A stretch of DNA of 64,000 nucleotides from Rhizobium oryzihabitans (GTDB lineage Bacteria; Pseudomonadota; Alphaproteobacteria; Rhizobiales; Rhizobiaceae), in assembly GCF_010669145.1 (NCBI RefSeq), contig NZ_CP048632.1:620001-684000 (forward strand), written 5' to 3'. The notes below the pieces were generated by a model that worked only from the letters and a program-made list of their open reading frames with translations, searched no databases and was not told the origin of the DNA. Below, piece by piece: positions 25,581 through 33,991 of the stretch (the first letter of the stretch is position 1; each line of letters opens with the position of its first letter). Position numbers and translations under genes: made by a program.

Positions 25581-26657
25581 ATGATGTCAATGTTCGAACG
25601 TTATCTCACCGTCTGGGTGTTTCTGTGCATCGTCGTCGGTGTTGCCCTCGGTCATCTGATGCCCGGCGCCTTCCAGGCTATCGGTGCGGCAGAGATCGCC
25701 AGGGTCAATATCCCCGTCGCGATACTGATCTGGCTGATGATCATTCCAATGCTGCTCAAGATCGATTTCCGGTCTCTTGCGCAGGTCGGCAGCTACTGGC
25801 GGGGCATCGGCGTCACATTGTTCATCAACTGGGCCGTCAAGCCGTTCTCGATGGCGCTGCTGGGCTGGCTTTTCATCGGTTGGCTTTTCCGCCCCTATCT
25901 TCCCGCAGGCCAGATCGATTCCTATATCGCCGGGTTGATCATTCTTGCCGCAGCACCCTGCACGGCCATGGTCTTCGTCTGGAGCAATCTGACAAAGGGC
26001 GAGCCGCTGTTCACGCTCTCGCAGGTCGCGCTCAATGATGCGATCATGGTCATCGCATTTGCTCCAATTGTGGGTCTGCTGCTTGGTCTGTCGGCAATCA
26101 CGGTTCCATGGGACACGCTCGTTCTGTCCGTTGCGCTCTATATCGTCGTGCCCGTCATTCTCGCGCAGGTCATCTGGCAGCGGCTCATGGCGGATGGCAC
26201 TTCAGAGGTGCTGGATCGCGTTCTTGCCAGGCTGCACCCTGTTTCGCTGGTGGCGTTGCTTGCAACGCTGGTTCTTCTCTTCGCTTTTCAGGGCGAGCAG
26301 ATCATCGCGCAGCCGGCCGTCATCGGTCTGCTCGCCATCCCGATCCTGATCCAGGTCTATCTGAACTCCGGGCTTGCCTATCTTTTGAACCGCATGACCG
26401 GCGAACGGCATTGCGTTGCCGGTCCATCTGCGCTGATCGGCGCCAGCAACTTCTTCGAACTCGCGGTCGCGGCCGCCATCAGCCTGTTCGGTTTTCAATC
26501 GGGCGCGGCGCTGGCGACCGTTGTCGGTGTCCTCATCGTGGTTCCGGTCATGCTCTCGGTCGTCTGGATCGTGAACCGCTCGAAGGACTGGTATGAGGCT
26601 GCCCCCGCTGTTTCCCGCCCCGATGCTTCCCGAAAGACAATCACCGAAAGGCAATGA
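25581..26657 (+). CDS. acr3: ACR3-family arsenite efflux permease
   Basis: Inner-membrane As(III)/H+ antiporter (358 aa) with ten predicted helices. Conserved features include LIWLMIIPMLLKID (helix 2), the essential cysteine in LAAAPCTAMVFVWSN (helix 4), LNDAIMVIAFAP and GASNFFELAVAAAI. I use the ATG at 25581; another at 25590 and a GTG at 25521 (inside the arsC remnant) are in frame. Its stop overlaps the arsC start by four bases (ATGA). Confidence 0.93.
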   Translation: MMSMFERYLTVWVFLCIVVGVALGHLMPGAFQAIGAAEIARVNIPVAILIWLMIIPMLLKIDFRSLAQVGSYWRGIGVTLFINWAVKPFSMALLGWLFIGWLFRPYLPAGQIDSYIAGLIILAAAPCTAMVFVWSNLTKGEPLFTLSQVALNDAIMVIAFAPIVGLLLGLSAITVPWDTLVLSVALYIVVPVILAQVIWQRLMADGTSEVLDRVLARLHPVSLVALLATLVLLFAFQGEQIIAQPAVIGLLAIPILIQVYLNSGLAYLLNRMTGERHCVAGPSALIGASNFFELAVAAAISLFGFQSGAALATVVGVLIVVPVMLSVVWIVNRSKDWYEAAPAVSRPDASRKTITERQ

Positions 26658-27082
26658 GCATGGACATCACGATCTATCACAACCCGTCCTGCGGGACGTC
26701 TCGCAACACACTGGCGCTGATCCGCGCCGCCGGGATCGAACCGAAGGTGATCGAATATCTGCGGGAGCCGCCAACGCGCGAAGAACTCGCGACGATGATC
26801 GCGGATGCTGGCCTGAGCGTTCGAGCAGCCATCCGCGAGAAGGGGACACCCTATGCCGAACTGGGTCTCGATAATCCGGACCTCACCGATGACCAGTTGC
26901 TCGATGCCATGATCGGCACGCCGATCCTCATCAATCGTCCCTTCGTGGTGACACCGCTCGGCACCAGGCTCGCACGCCCTTCCGAGGTCGTGCTTGATAT
27001 CCTGCCAGACAGCTTCAAGGGGCCATTCTTCAAGGAGGATGGCGAACAGGTTCTCGATCAGGAAGGAAAGCGAATTGCCTGA
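26654..27082 (+). CDS. arsC: Arsenate reductase, glutaredoxin-dependent
   Basis: Reduces arsenate to arsenite, which is the substrate for Acr3. The 142-residue protein shows the catalytic [15 protein letters not shown] (Cys13), the REPPTREEL and the later [18 protein letters not shown] with arginines that bind arsenate. It is the R773-type enzyme and complements the dead phosphatase-type arsC upstream. It overlaps both neighbouring genes, so translation is probably coupled. Confidence 0.95.
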   Translation: MSMDITIYHNPSCGTSRNTLALIRAAGIEPKVIEYLREPPTREELATMIADAGLSVRAAIREKGTPYAELGLDNPDLTDDQLLDAMIGTPILINRPFVVTPLGTRLARPSEVVLDILPDSFKGPFFKEDGEQVLDQEGKRIA

Positions 27083-27785
27083 CACATTCCCCGCACTGAA
27101 AGGCGAGCATCTGCACGAGATCAATCTCGATGCACTGCGTCCGGCCTCCTCGACCCACAAGCCCCGCATCCTCATCCTCTACGGCTCGCTTCGCGAGGTA
27201 TCCTACAGCCGTTTACTCGCCTTTGAAGCAGGACTGTTGCTTGAAAGGTTCGGGTGCGAGGTCCGGATATTCGATCCGAAAGGCCTGCCACTACCCGATG
27301 AAGCGCCCGTGAGCCACCCGAAGGTACAGGAACTGCGCGAGCTGTCATTGTGGTCCGAAGGTCAGCTGTGGGTGAGCCCGGAGCGCCATGGCGCGATGAC
27401 CGGCATCATGAAGTCGCAGATTGACTGGATTCCGCTTTCTGTCGGATCGGTCCGCCCGACACAGGGCAAGACGCTCGCCGTGATGGAGGTTTCCGGGGGC
27501 AGCCAGTCATTCAATGCCGTGAACCAGATGCGCATTCTCGGACGATGGATGCGGATGATCACCATTCCCAACCAGTCATCGGTGGCCAGAGCCTATCAGG
27601 AATTCGATGCTGAAGGCCGGATGAAGCCGTCATCCTATTACGACCGTGTTGTCGACGTCTGCGAAGAGCTGGTGAAATTCACCCTGCTGACGCGTGACGC
27701 CTCAGCCTATCTCACGGACCGCTACAGCGAACGCAAGGAAGAGGCGGCCGAGCTTGAGAAGCGCGTTTCATTGGGATCGATCTGA
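27075..27785 (+). CDS. arsH: ArsH NADPH-dependent organoarsenical/FMN oxidoreductase
   Basis: Flavodoxin-like NADPH:FMN oxidoreductase, 236 aa, that oxidises trivalent methylated arsenicals. The flavin-binding [19 protein letters not shown] and the [21 protein letters not shown] and [21 protein letters not shown] segments are characteristic. The start is a TTG overlapping the arsC stop, with AGGAAAG seven bases upstream; earlier starts in the frame lie inside arsC. Last gene of the arsenic operon. Confidence 0.93.
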   Translation: MPDTFPALKGEHLHEINLDALRPASSTHKPRILILYGSLREVSYSRLLAFEAGLLLERFGCEVRIFDPKGLPLPDEAPVSHPKVQELRELSLWSEGQLWVSPERHGAMTGIMKSQIDWIPLSVGSVRPTQGKTLAVMEVSGGSQSFNAVNQMRILGRWMRMITIPNQSSVARAYQEFDAEGRMKPSSYYDRVVDVCEELVKFTLLTRDASAYLTDRYSERKEEAAELEKRVSLGSI

Positions 27786-27953
27786 TGGGCGAGGGGAGGC
27801 TCACCCTGTAGGGCGATAATAAGTTTTCAAGAATCCGGATCGGCTGAAACTCTTTCCGTGACCGTCTCGTATCTTGTCTTGCTCCGATTATGGAGTGCCA
27901 GCCCGAGGAGGCGCGTATCGAGCGTCGGGGCAACCGAACAAGAGGAAATTACG

Positions 27954-28511
27954 ATGATCAGGTCCACGATACGCACGCTTGCACTCGCAACAATCGTGTC
28001 CGCCATCTCCGCCAGCGCATTTGCCGCCAATCCAATGGTGGGCGGCGCTGCCATGTATGACAACAAGAACATCGTTGAAAATGCGATGAATTCCAAGGAC
28101 CACACAACATTGGTCGCAGCGGTCAAGGCCGCGGGCCTTGTTGAAACGCTTCAGGGGAAGGGGCCTTTCACGGTCTTTGCTCCCACCAACGAAGCCTTTG
28201 CGGCGCTGCCAAAGGGCACTGTCGAAACCTTGCTGAAGCCGGAAAACAAGGCCCAGCTTACGAAGATTCTCACCTGCCATGTCGTGGCAGCCGATGCCAT
28301 GTCCAAGACCATCGAAAAGATGATCAAGGACGACAAGGGTACGCATGACGTCAAGACCGTTGGCGGCTGCATTCTGAAAGCCAAGGAAAGCATGGGCAAG
28401 ATCACGCTGACCGACGAGATGGGCGGCGTGGCGCATGTCACCATCGCGGATGTCAAGCAGTCGAACGGCGTCATTCACGTCATCGACAAGGTTCTGCTTC
28501 CGAAGATGTGA
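27954..28511 (+). CDS. Secreted fasciclin-domain protein
   Basis: The 185-residue product has a signal peptide (1-24, ending ASAFA) and one FAS1 domain (about 45-185) with the conserved TVFAPTNEAFAAL, the H2-like AHVTIADVKQSNGVIHVIDKVLLP end. Two cysteines (LTCHV, GGCIL) may form a disulphide. FAS1 proteins mediate adhesion or envelope functions. ATG 27954 has AGAGGAAA upstream. It is near an ECF sigma/anti-sigma pair and a DUF4394 gene; mycobacterial SigK/RskA control fasciclin proteins MPT70/83, so the same logic is likely. Confidence 0.9.
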   Translation: MIRSTIRTLALATIVSAISASAFAANPMVGGAAMYDNKNIVENAMNSKDHTTLVAAVKAAGLVETLQGKGPFTVFAPTNEAFAALPKGTVETLLKPENKAQLTKILTCHVVAADAMSKTIEKMIKDDKGTHDVKTVGGCILKAKESMGKITLTDEMGGVAHVTIADVKQSNGVIHVIDKVLLPKM

Positions 28512-28537
28512 CCCGCAAGATAAATGGCTTAGTGAAA

Positions 28538-28574
28538 AAGGCTGGCCCGAAAACGGGGCCAGCCTTCTTTTTTG
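28538..28574. terminator. Bidirectional terminator between convergent genes
   Basis: AAGGCTGGCCC pairs with GGGCCAGCCTT around GAAAACG. On the plus strand it is followed by CTTTTTTT; on the minus strand by TTTTTC. It lies between the fasciclin gene and the convergent DUF4394 gene. Confidence 0.9.
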
Positions 28575-28600
28575 AGCTGTTCAGAGCCCGCGATGGCAAA

Positions 28601-29389
28601 TCACATTGCAGGAAGGACCGTCATGTCGCGCAGGCCCTTGTCCGCACCCGTGATTATACCGACTTCGGTTGCCGCGCCGGTTTCCAGATTGACGGTGTAG
28701 AGACTATTGCCTGCGGCCAGATAGGCAGTGTTCTTGCCGCCTTCCTCGCCGTGGATATCGAATGCGTAAGTCGCCGGCTTCTCCTTGAGGCCAAGCTTGC
28801 CGATGGCTTTCAATGTGCCGTCGTTTGGCTTTGTCTGCTGGACCAGTGCGCCGATGGTGGCATCAATATTGTACATGGCCGTTTTTTCCGGCTTGCCGAT
28901 GGAATTGGTATAGGCGGCGGCGACAATATTGGGTGTCTCTCCCTTGTGCATGTCGCCGTCTTCGAAGGCGAGTGCGCCATCGACCGTGACCGCGCCGGTA
29001 TCGGGATGAACGCGGTGATTGGTCGTGCCGGTCATGAAGCGCAGACGATCCGCCATGGGGTTGAAATCGACGACGACCGGGGCTTCGGTTACGGTCAGCA
29101 TCTTGTCCATCTTGGCCACTTCGGTTGCCGCGCCAGTCTCAAGATTGATGGAGACGATGCGATGATCCGGCGTTACGCCGATGACGGTCTTGCTGCCCGG
29201 GCGAAAATCGATTCCGACGAGCTTGTCGACGCCGGTGACATCCATCGTCTTGGTGACGGCCGGCTTTTCGGTATCGAACATCACCAGCGTCTTGTCGCCG
29301 GTCAGTCCAAGGACCGGTGCTGAAATTGCGACGCTCGCCGTTGCTGCGAAAGCGGCCGAGGCGATCAGAGTGAAGCGGATAGGTTTCAT
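28601..29389 (-). CDS. Secreted DUF4394-family protein
   Basis: The 262-residue protein has a signal peptide (1-23, ending AISA). It consists of repeats of the form LVGIDFRPGSKTVIGVTPD, RIVSINLETGAATEV and SLYTVNLETGAATEVG, typical of DUF4394 beta-propeller-like proteins. No catalytic residues are evident. GGGAGAAAGAC precedes the start. It is divergent from the ECF sigma gene and convergent with the fasciclin gene, so the four genes form one module. Confidence 0.88.
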   Translation of the reverse strand: MKPIRFTLIASAAFAATASVAISAPVLGLTGDKTLVMFDTEKPAVTKTMDVTGVDKLVGIDFRPGSKTVIGVTPDHRIVSINLETGAATEVAKMDKMLTVTEAPVVVDFNPMADRLRFMTGTTNHRVHPDTGAVTVDGALAFEDGDMHKGETPNIVAAAYTNSIGKPEKTAMYNIDATIGALVQQTKPNDGTLKAIGKLGLKEKPATYAFDIHGEEGGKNTAYLAAGNSLYTVNLETGAATEVGIITGADKGLRDMTVLPAM

Positions 29390-29456
29390 GTCTTTCTCCC
29401 GTGCGTTGATCCGTTTGGAAGCCGTCCAGCCTTTGGTTTTCGACGCTTCCAACAAT

Positions 29457-29486
29457 AAAGACACGCGGAATGATGCGTTTGGATGC
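29457..29486 (-). promoter_or_regulatory. Candidate ECF-sigma promoter of the DUF4394 gene
   Basis: On the minus strand GCATCC (29481-29486) and GTCTTT (29457-29462) are 18 bases apart. The same GCATCC/GTnTTn pair lies on the plus strand in the divergent direction. The match to a sigma-factor site is an inference. Confidence 0.35.
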
Positions 29487-29512
29487 AGCAGGCAAAAAAA
29501 TATCTGCCGCAT

Positions 29513-29541
29513 GCATCCATATCGTCGCGCTATGGGTATTA
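29513..29541 (+). promoter_or_regulatory. Candidate ECF-sigma promoter of the sigma gene
   Basis: GCATCC (29513-29518) and GTATTA (29536-29541) are 17 bases apart, 46 bases ahead of the sigma-gene start. It would make the sigma factor autoregulated, as is common for this class. Confidence 0.35.
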
Positions 29542-29587
29542 TGCGAAAGCCAACCGTGGCTTGCGGTCTGAACTCGAAAGGTTTTGC

Positions 29588-30139
29588 ATGCGTATGGGCT
29601 CCGTGCCGGACGATCTCGACAGGGCGCTCGCCGCCTGCGCCAGGGGCGACCGAAACGCATTGCGCGCTATTTTCGACCGTGAGGCAGGGCGGTTGATCGC
29701 GGTGGCAGAGCGTATCGTCAAGCGCAGGGAACTTGCGGAGGAGGTGGTGCAGGAGAGCTTCGTGCGCATCTGGACTCATGCGCACCAGTATAAAGCGGAC
29801 CATGGTTCGGCACGCGGCTGGATTTACGCCATCGTCAGAAACCGGGCGCTCAATCTTCTGCGCGACGGCAGGCGTGAACTCGCCGTGCAGGATGTTGAAA
29901 CGCTTCGCGACAGTGAACAGGCGGACGAGGTAATTGCCGCATGGCAGAAACTCGACAGGAATTCGCGCCTCTATGAATGTCTCGGTGCACTTGACGAGAC
30001 AAAAAGACAAGGCATCTTAATGGCTTACGTCGCCGGATATTCCCACGGCGAAATTGCCGGCCGGTTGCGTGCTCCGCTCGGGACGACGAAATCCTGGATA
30101 AGGCGAGGGCTTTCGGCACTCCGGGAATGCATGGCATGA
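29588..30139 (+). CDS. ECF-family RNA polymerase sigma factor
   Basis: The 183-residue protein has sigma region 2 (about 30-90, with EEVVQESFVRIWTHAHQYKADHGSARGWI in segments) and region 4 (about 130-180, QGILMAYVAGYSHGEIA and GTTKSWIRRGL). The organisation resembles SigK (ECF19) proteins. ATG 29588 is six bases after GAAAGG. The next gene, an anti-sigma factor, overlaps by four bases (ATGA), so the two are translationally coupled. Confidence 0.93.
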   Translation: MRMGSVPDDLDRALAACARGDRNALRAIFDREAGRLIAVAERIVKRRELAEEVVQESFVRIWTHAHQYKADHGSARGWIYAIVRNRALNLLRDGRRELAVQDVETLRDSEQADEVIAAWQKLDRNSRLYECLGALDETKRQGILMAYVAGYSHGEIAGRLRAPLGTTKSWIRRGLSALRECMA

Positions 30140-30840
30140 CATTCGATCGCGAAGACATTCCGGCCATCGCCGATGACTATGTATTGGGTCTGCTTGAGGC
30201 ATCGGACGCTGAAGCTATCGAAGCAGCCATGGAACGCGACGGCGAATTGCGGGCGGCAATCGCTAAAAGCCGCGAGCGCTTTCTGCCGCTCGATACCGGC
30301 GTTGAGCCTGCCGCTGTCAACGGTGAATTATGGAACAATATCGAAAGCCGTTTGCCGCCGCAGGACAAATCCACGGCCAATAGGCCGATCCGCACCGCAA
30401 ACGACAATAAACGAAACCGATGGCGGTCGATTGCGATTTCCGCCATTGCCGCAACAGTCGTTCTTGCTGCCGGGTTGACCTTCAGTCTGACGCGGACAGC
30501 GGAGCCGCTGGTGATCGCAGTCCTTCTCAACGAGGCGGGCGAGGTTCAGGCCGTGGTCGAGGATTTCGGAAACGAAAAGGCGACCTTGCGGATGCTGGCT
30601 GATTTTGCCGTGCCGCAGGACAAGACGATCCAGCTATGGACGTTGCCATCCAGAGAGGTTGGGCCCGTTTCGCTCGGCCTGATCGACGGTGTTCGATCCG
30701 CACGTCTTGAAGGGCCGGTATTGCCGACACCGAGAAGCGACCAGCTCTACGAAATTACACTTGAGCAGGCAGGCGGATCGCCGACAGGCAGACCAACCGG
30801 ACCAATTCTGGCAAAAGGTTTTGCACGAATGCCGCGTTGA
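30136..30840 (+). CDS. Anti-sigma factor (RskA type)
   Basis: The 234-residue membrane protein has an N-terminal helical sigma-binding region (about 1-75, IADDYVLGLLEASDAEAIE), one transmembrane helix (about 96-118, AISAIAATVVLAAGLTFSL) and a periplasmic RskA-like C-terminal domain (about 120-234) with IQLWTLP and GPVSLGLI. It probably holds the ECF sigma factor inactive at the membrane until a periplasmic signal arrives and proteolysis releases it. Confidence 0.9.
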   Translation: MTFDREDIPAIADDYVLGLLEASDAEAIEAAMERDGELRAAIAKSRERFLPLDTGVEPAAVNGELWNNIESRLPPQDKSTANRPIRTANDNKRNRWRSIAISAIAATVVLAAGLTFSLTRTAEPLVIAVLLNEAGEVQAVVEDFGNEKATLRMLADFAVPQDKTIQLWTLPSREVGPVSLGLIDGVRSARLEGPVLPTPRSDQLYEITLEQAGGSPTGRPTGPILAKGFARMPR

Positions 30841-30858
30841 TGCGGGAAAACGAGTTCG

Positions 30859-31323
30859 ATGACCGCAGCACTTGAAATTTACACGGATGGTTCATACGAC
30901 CCGGTTGCACAATTGGGAAGCTGGGCATTCGTCGTGTTTGAAGCCGAGCAGCAGTTTCATGCCGCGCGAGGAATGGAAACCGGACTGACAAATAATGCGT
31001 TTGAAGTGATGGCGGTCATGAATGCGCTTTTGTGGCTGGATGCCCATGCGCCAGGCCGGACGGCCAGGCTTTGGACGGACTCCGCCCATGTCGTCGAGGG
31101 TTGCCATCGCTGGCGCGAAATCTGGCGGACAAACGGGTGGAAACGCATCAACCCCAATTCGCGAGCACGGAAACGGCAGATACCAGATGGAGCTCTGTGG
31201 CGGAATGTGGATCGCTTGCTGCTTCGTAATCCCAATGTGGATATATCGTGGTGCAAGGGACACGCAGGTATCGCAGGGAACGATCTGGCGGATGTTTTGG
31301 CCCGCAACAGAACGATCGCCTGA
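30859..31323 (+). CDS. RNase H-family protein
   Basis: The 154-residue RNase H1-type fold has the catalytic carboxylates at D10 (YTDGS), E49 (NNAFEVMAV), D74 (WTDSAHVV) and D142 or D145 (AGNDLAD) with H135 in the KGHAG loop. It is more divergent than the usual bacterial rnhA and probably a second RNase H cleaving RNA in RNA-DNA hybrids. It starts 18 bases after the anti-sigma gene but is unlikely to be functionally linked. The next 246 bases hold no gene that I can support. Confidence 0.88.
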   Translation: MTAALEIYTDGSYDPVAQLGSWAFVVFEAEQQFHAARGMETGLTNNAFEVMAVMNALLWLDAHAPGRTARLWTDSAHVVEGCHRWREIWRTNGWKRINPNSRARKRQIPDGALWRNVDRLLLRNPNVDISWCKGHAGIAGNDLADVLARNRTIA

Positions 31324-31569
31324 CGTTTCCGAAAGGTCTTAAGGCCTGAAACGCAAGGCTTCCAAAGGCAATTTAGTTCCATAATCTATCTTATGCGACC
31401 ATTGGATATAGGGCGCTCGCAAGAATGGAACACCCTAACGACAAGCGGATTGCCAGCTTGTCCGGCGTCAGCCGATAGCGCACCCGCAAGAGCGAATGAA
31501 TTGCGGACTTGTTTCTCCCGTTCCGGACCCCAAATAGCCTTGGTCTTCCGCCTTTGAATGCGAGTACCA

Positions 31570-32151
31570 ATGAACACTGCAATCCTCTTGCCCATACATA
31601 CCGATCGTCTCACCCTGCGTCCGTTCCAGCCCGACGATTTGCCATCCTACGCCGATTACCATGGGCGCGACGACGTCTATCGGTTTCTCTACACATCTCC
31701 GCCTCTGCCAGATGCGCTTGCAGTGCAGTTTGCCGAATTGCTTTCAGCTCCTTTCTCGAAAGATGGCGACACTTTGCGACTGGCGGTCGTGCGTCAAGAG
31801 GATGCGATGCTGCTTGGCGAAGTACTCCTGAAAATCGCCAGTAAAGATGCTCTGCAACTCGAAGTCGGTTATATCTTCAACCCTTCTTTCTCCGGCAAGG
31901 GTTATGCGACAGAAGCTGTGCGCGCCATCATGGATCTCGGTTTCAATCAGTTGGGGTGTCACAGGATTTTTGCACGGCTAGACACGCTCAATCATGGCTC
32001 CATCGGGATTGTCGAACGGCTGAAAATGCGCAGGGAAGCACATCTTGTCCAAAACGATCGTTTCAATGGGCAGTGGGGAGACGAATTCATCTATGCGATT
32101 TTGAAATCCGAATGGCATGCTACCCACGCAGCAAAGGTTCCAGACGCATAA
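31570..32151 (+). CDS. GNAT-family N-acetyltransferase (RimJ/RimL type)
   Basis: The 193-residue protein has the acetyl-CoA-binding segment GYIFNPSFSGKGYATEAVRAI at about 98-118 and the C-terminal GCHRIFARLDTLNHGSIGIVERLKMRREA, typical of RimJ-like proteins acting on protein N-termini or small molecules. The substrate is unknown. An earlier in-frame ATG at 31558 would add four residues. Preceded and followed by short intergenic regions. Confidence 0.85.
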   Translation: MNTAILLPIHTDRLTLRPFQPDDLPSYADYHGRDDVYRFLYTSPPLPDALAVQFAELLSAPFSKDGDTLRLAVVRQEDAMLLGEVLLKIASKDALQLEVGYIFNPSFSGKGYATEAVRAIMDLGFNQLGCHRIFARLDTLNHGSIGIVERLKMRREAHLVQNDRFNGQWGDEFIYAILKSEWHATHAAKVPDA

Positions 32152-32304
32152 TCCAGAACTGAAGAAGGCCCCCTCTCCTCGCTTTCCACTCGGCCGGATT
32201 GGGTCGCCGGCAGCCTGGAAGCATTCCGGCAATGCGACGATCATCGACGCCACGGCACCACTCTCCAGCGTCGCTGATGATATTCTGGCGAGATGCGGAA
32301 AGGT

Positions 32305-32955
32305 TCAGCGTGACGAGGCGGCCTTAAAAACCGCCAGCTGATCGGCGAAGGCGCGTTGATGGGCGGGGCGCGCCTCGCCACGGGCCACATAGGCTGAAAG
32401 GTTCGGATATTCGTCGAGGATGCCTGAACTTCTTATCCTCTGCAGAACCGACACCATCATAAGGTCACCGGCGCTGAATGCGCCGTCGAGCCAGTCCGCC
32501 TCGCCGAGGCGCCTGGATAATTCGCCAAGCCGTTTGCGAATGCGTTCATCGACCAGGGGCAGGCGTTCATCATGCCAGCTCCTGTCCCTTTCCACATATC
32601 CGGCAACAAAGCGCTCGACGATTGGCGGCTCTATTGTACTGAGGGCTGCGAACATCCACGTTATTGCCCGCGCCCGTGCATCCGCATCCACCGGCAACAG
32701 TCCGGTATGTCGTTCGGCTATGTGGAGCACGATCGCGCCGGATTCGAACAGCGCAAGATCGCCCTCTTGATAGGTCGGTATCTGTCCGAATGGCTGAAGC
32801 GCCAGGTGCGCAGGCTCCCGCATTGCCTTGAAGGAAACGAGACGCACATCGTAAGGCGCCCCCACCTCCTCCAACGCCCAGCGCACGCGCATATCACGGG
32901 CCAGACCCTTGCCGCCATCGGGCGAATTTTCGAAAGCGGTGATCGTGATCGTCAT
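32305..32955 (-). CDS. Glutathione S-transferase family protein
   Basis: The 216-residue protein has an N-terminal thioredoxin-like domain (about 1-80, with QPFGQIPTYQEGDLALFESGAIVLHIAER, where ESGAI is the glutathione-binding signature) and a helical C-terminal domain. It probably conjugates glutathione or is a peroxidase; the substrate is unknown. GGAGAAC lies seven bases before ATG 32955. The gene is divergent from the peroxiredoxin gene. Confidence 0.88.
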   Translation of the reverse strand: MTITITAFENSPDGGKGLARDMRVRWALEEVGAPYDVRLVSFKAMREPAHLALQPFGQIPTYQEGDLALFESGAIVLHIAERHTGLLPVDADARARAITWMFAALSTIEPPIVERFVAGYVERDRSWHDERLPLVDERIRKRLGELSRRLGEADWLDGAFSAGDLMMVSVLQRIRSSGILDEYPNLSAYVARGEARPAHQRAFADQLAVFKAASSR

Positions 32956-33118
32956 TGCTGTTCTCCATCGCGTCTTTTGGGAAACGGCTGGGAATTGCCG
33001 GGCGAAGTTTCTCCCTGCAATTCGGCATATGTTGGGCCGTTCCGGCGTCAGGTATGCGGCATCAGAATTGGCGGAGGCCTGCGCGAAGACAATTCGCACA
33101 CATTGCCGGGATATGTCA

Positions 33119-33146
33119 TTGGCGTGCGGCTTTACCCACCTATATC
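33119..33146 (+). promoter_or_regulatory. Candidate promoter of the peroxiredoxin unit
   Basis: TTGGCG (33119-33124) and TATATC (33141-33146) are 16 bases apart. Transcription would begin near 33153, immediately upstream of the small leader ORF. The rest of the 32956-33277 interval between the divergent GST and peroxiredoxin genes holds nothing else that I can support. Confidence 0.4.
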
Positions 33147-33170
33147 AATCAAGGAGACGACGCGCATCCG

Positions 33171-33263
33171 ATGAAAAGGCTGGCCAATCCGCGCAAAAAC
33201 TCTAAGCTCCTGCGCCGGACACGGATTGCCAAAAAACTTCAGTATTTCAGTTCAAATCATTAG
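33171..33263 (+). CDS. Possible 30-aa basic leader peptide
   Basis: The small frame reads MKRLANPRKNSKLLRRTR and ends LQYFSSNH, with more than one third Lys/Arg. Its stop codon TAG is followed directly by GGAGAAA, the ribosome site of the peroxiredoxin gene 15 bases downstream, so translational coupling is possible. No strong ribosome site precedes its own ATG. It may be chance. Confidence 0.3.
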   Translation: MKRLANPRKNSKLLRRTRIAKKLQYFSSNH

Positions 33264-33277
33264 GGAGAAACCCAAAG

Positions 33278-33934
33278 ATGAGCCTTCGTATCAACGACAT
33301 CGCACCCGATTTCACCGCCGAGACCACGCATGGCCCGGTGAGCTTCCACGACTGGATCGGCGACGGCTGGGCGGTCCTGTTTTCACATCCCAAGAATTTC
33401 ACGCCGGTCTGCACGACGGAGCTCGGCGCGATGGGCGGCCTGCAGCCGGAATTCGAAAAGCGCGGCGTCAAGATCATCGGCATTTCGGTCGATCCGGTCG
33501 AGAGCCATGAAAAATGGAAGAACGACATCCGCACGGCGACCGGCTTCAACGTCGACTATCCGCTGATCGGCGACAAGGACCTGAAGGTGGCCAAGCTCTA
33601 TGACATGCTGCCGGCGGGCGCTGGCGAAAGCTCCGAAGGCCGCACACCGGCAGACAACGCCACCGTGCGCTCCGTCTTTGTCATCGGCCCCGACAAGAAG
33701 ATCAAGCTGGTCCTCACCTACCCGATGACCACTGGCCGCAACTTCGAGGAAATCCTCCGCGCCATCGATTCCATCCAGCTAACCTCGAAACACCAGGTGG
33801 CGACGCCGGCCAACTGGAAGCAGGGCGAGGATGTCATCATTACCGCCGCCGTTTCAAACGAGGATGCGATTGCCCGTTTCGGCTACTACGACACGGTTCT
33901 TCCCTATCTGCGCAAGACAAAGCAGCCTGGCTGA
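33278..33934 (+). CDS. Peroxiredoxin, 1-Cys (Prx6) type
   Basis: The 218-residue thiol peroxidase reduces hydroperoxides. The peroxidatic Cys45 lies in the motif PVCTTE, preceded by FSHPKNFT. No resolving cysteine is seen elsewhere, so it is a 1-Cys enzyme that probably depends on glutathione or another thiol. The C-terminal extension (about 165-218, WKQGEDVIITAAVSNEDA) is characteristic of Prx6. GGAGAAAC precedes ATG. Confidence 0.93.
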   Translation: MSLRINDIAPDFTAETTHGPVSFHDWIGDGWAVLFSHPKNFTPVCTTELGAMGGLQPEFEKRGVKIIGISVDPVESHEKWKNDIRTATGFNVDYPLIGDKDLKVAKLYDMLPAGAGESSEGRTPADNATVRSVFVIGPDKKIKLVLTYPMTTGRNFEEILRAIDSIQLTSKHQVATPANWKQGEDVIITAAVSNEDAIARFGYYDTVLPYLRKTKQPG

Positions 33935-33949
33935 TTTGAAAGATGCAAT

Positions 33950-33973
33950 GGGACGATGATCCGTCATCGTCCC
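33950..33973. terminator. Hairpin between convergent genes
   Basis: Perfect 10-bp inverted repeat GGGACGATGA-TCCG-TCATCGTCCC without a T run. It may block readthrough from peroxiredoxin and from the convergent hypothetical gene. Confidence 0.55.
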
Positions 33974-33991
33974 GTCCGCTCGCTCTGCACG

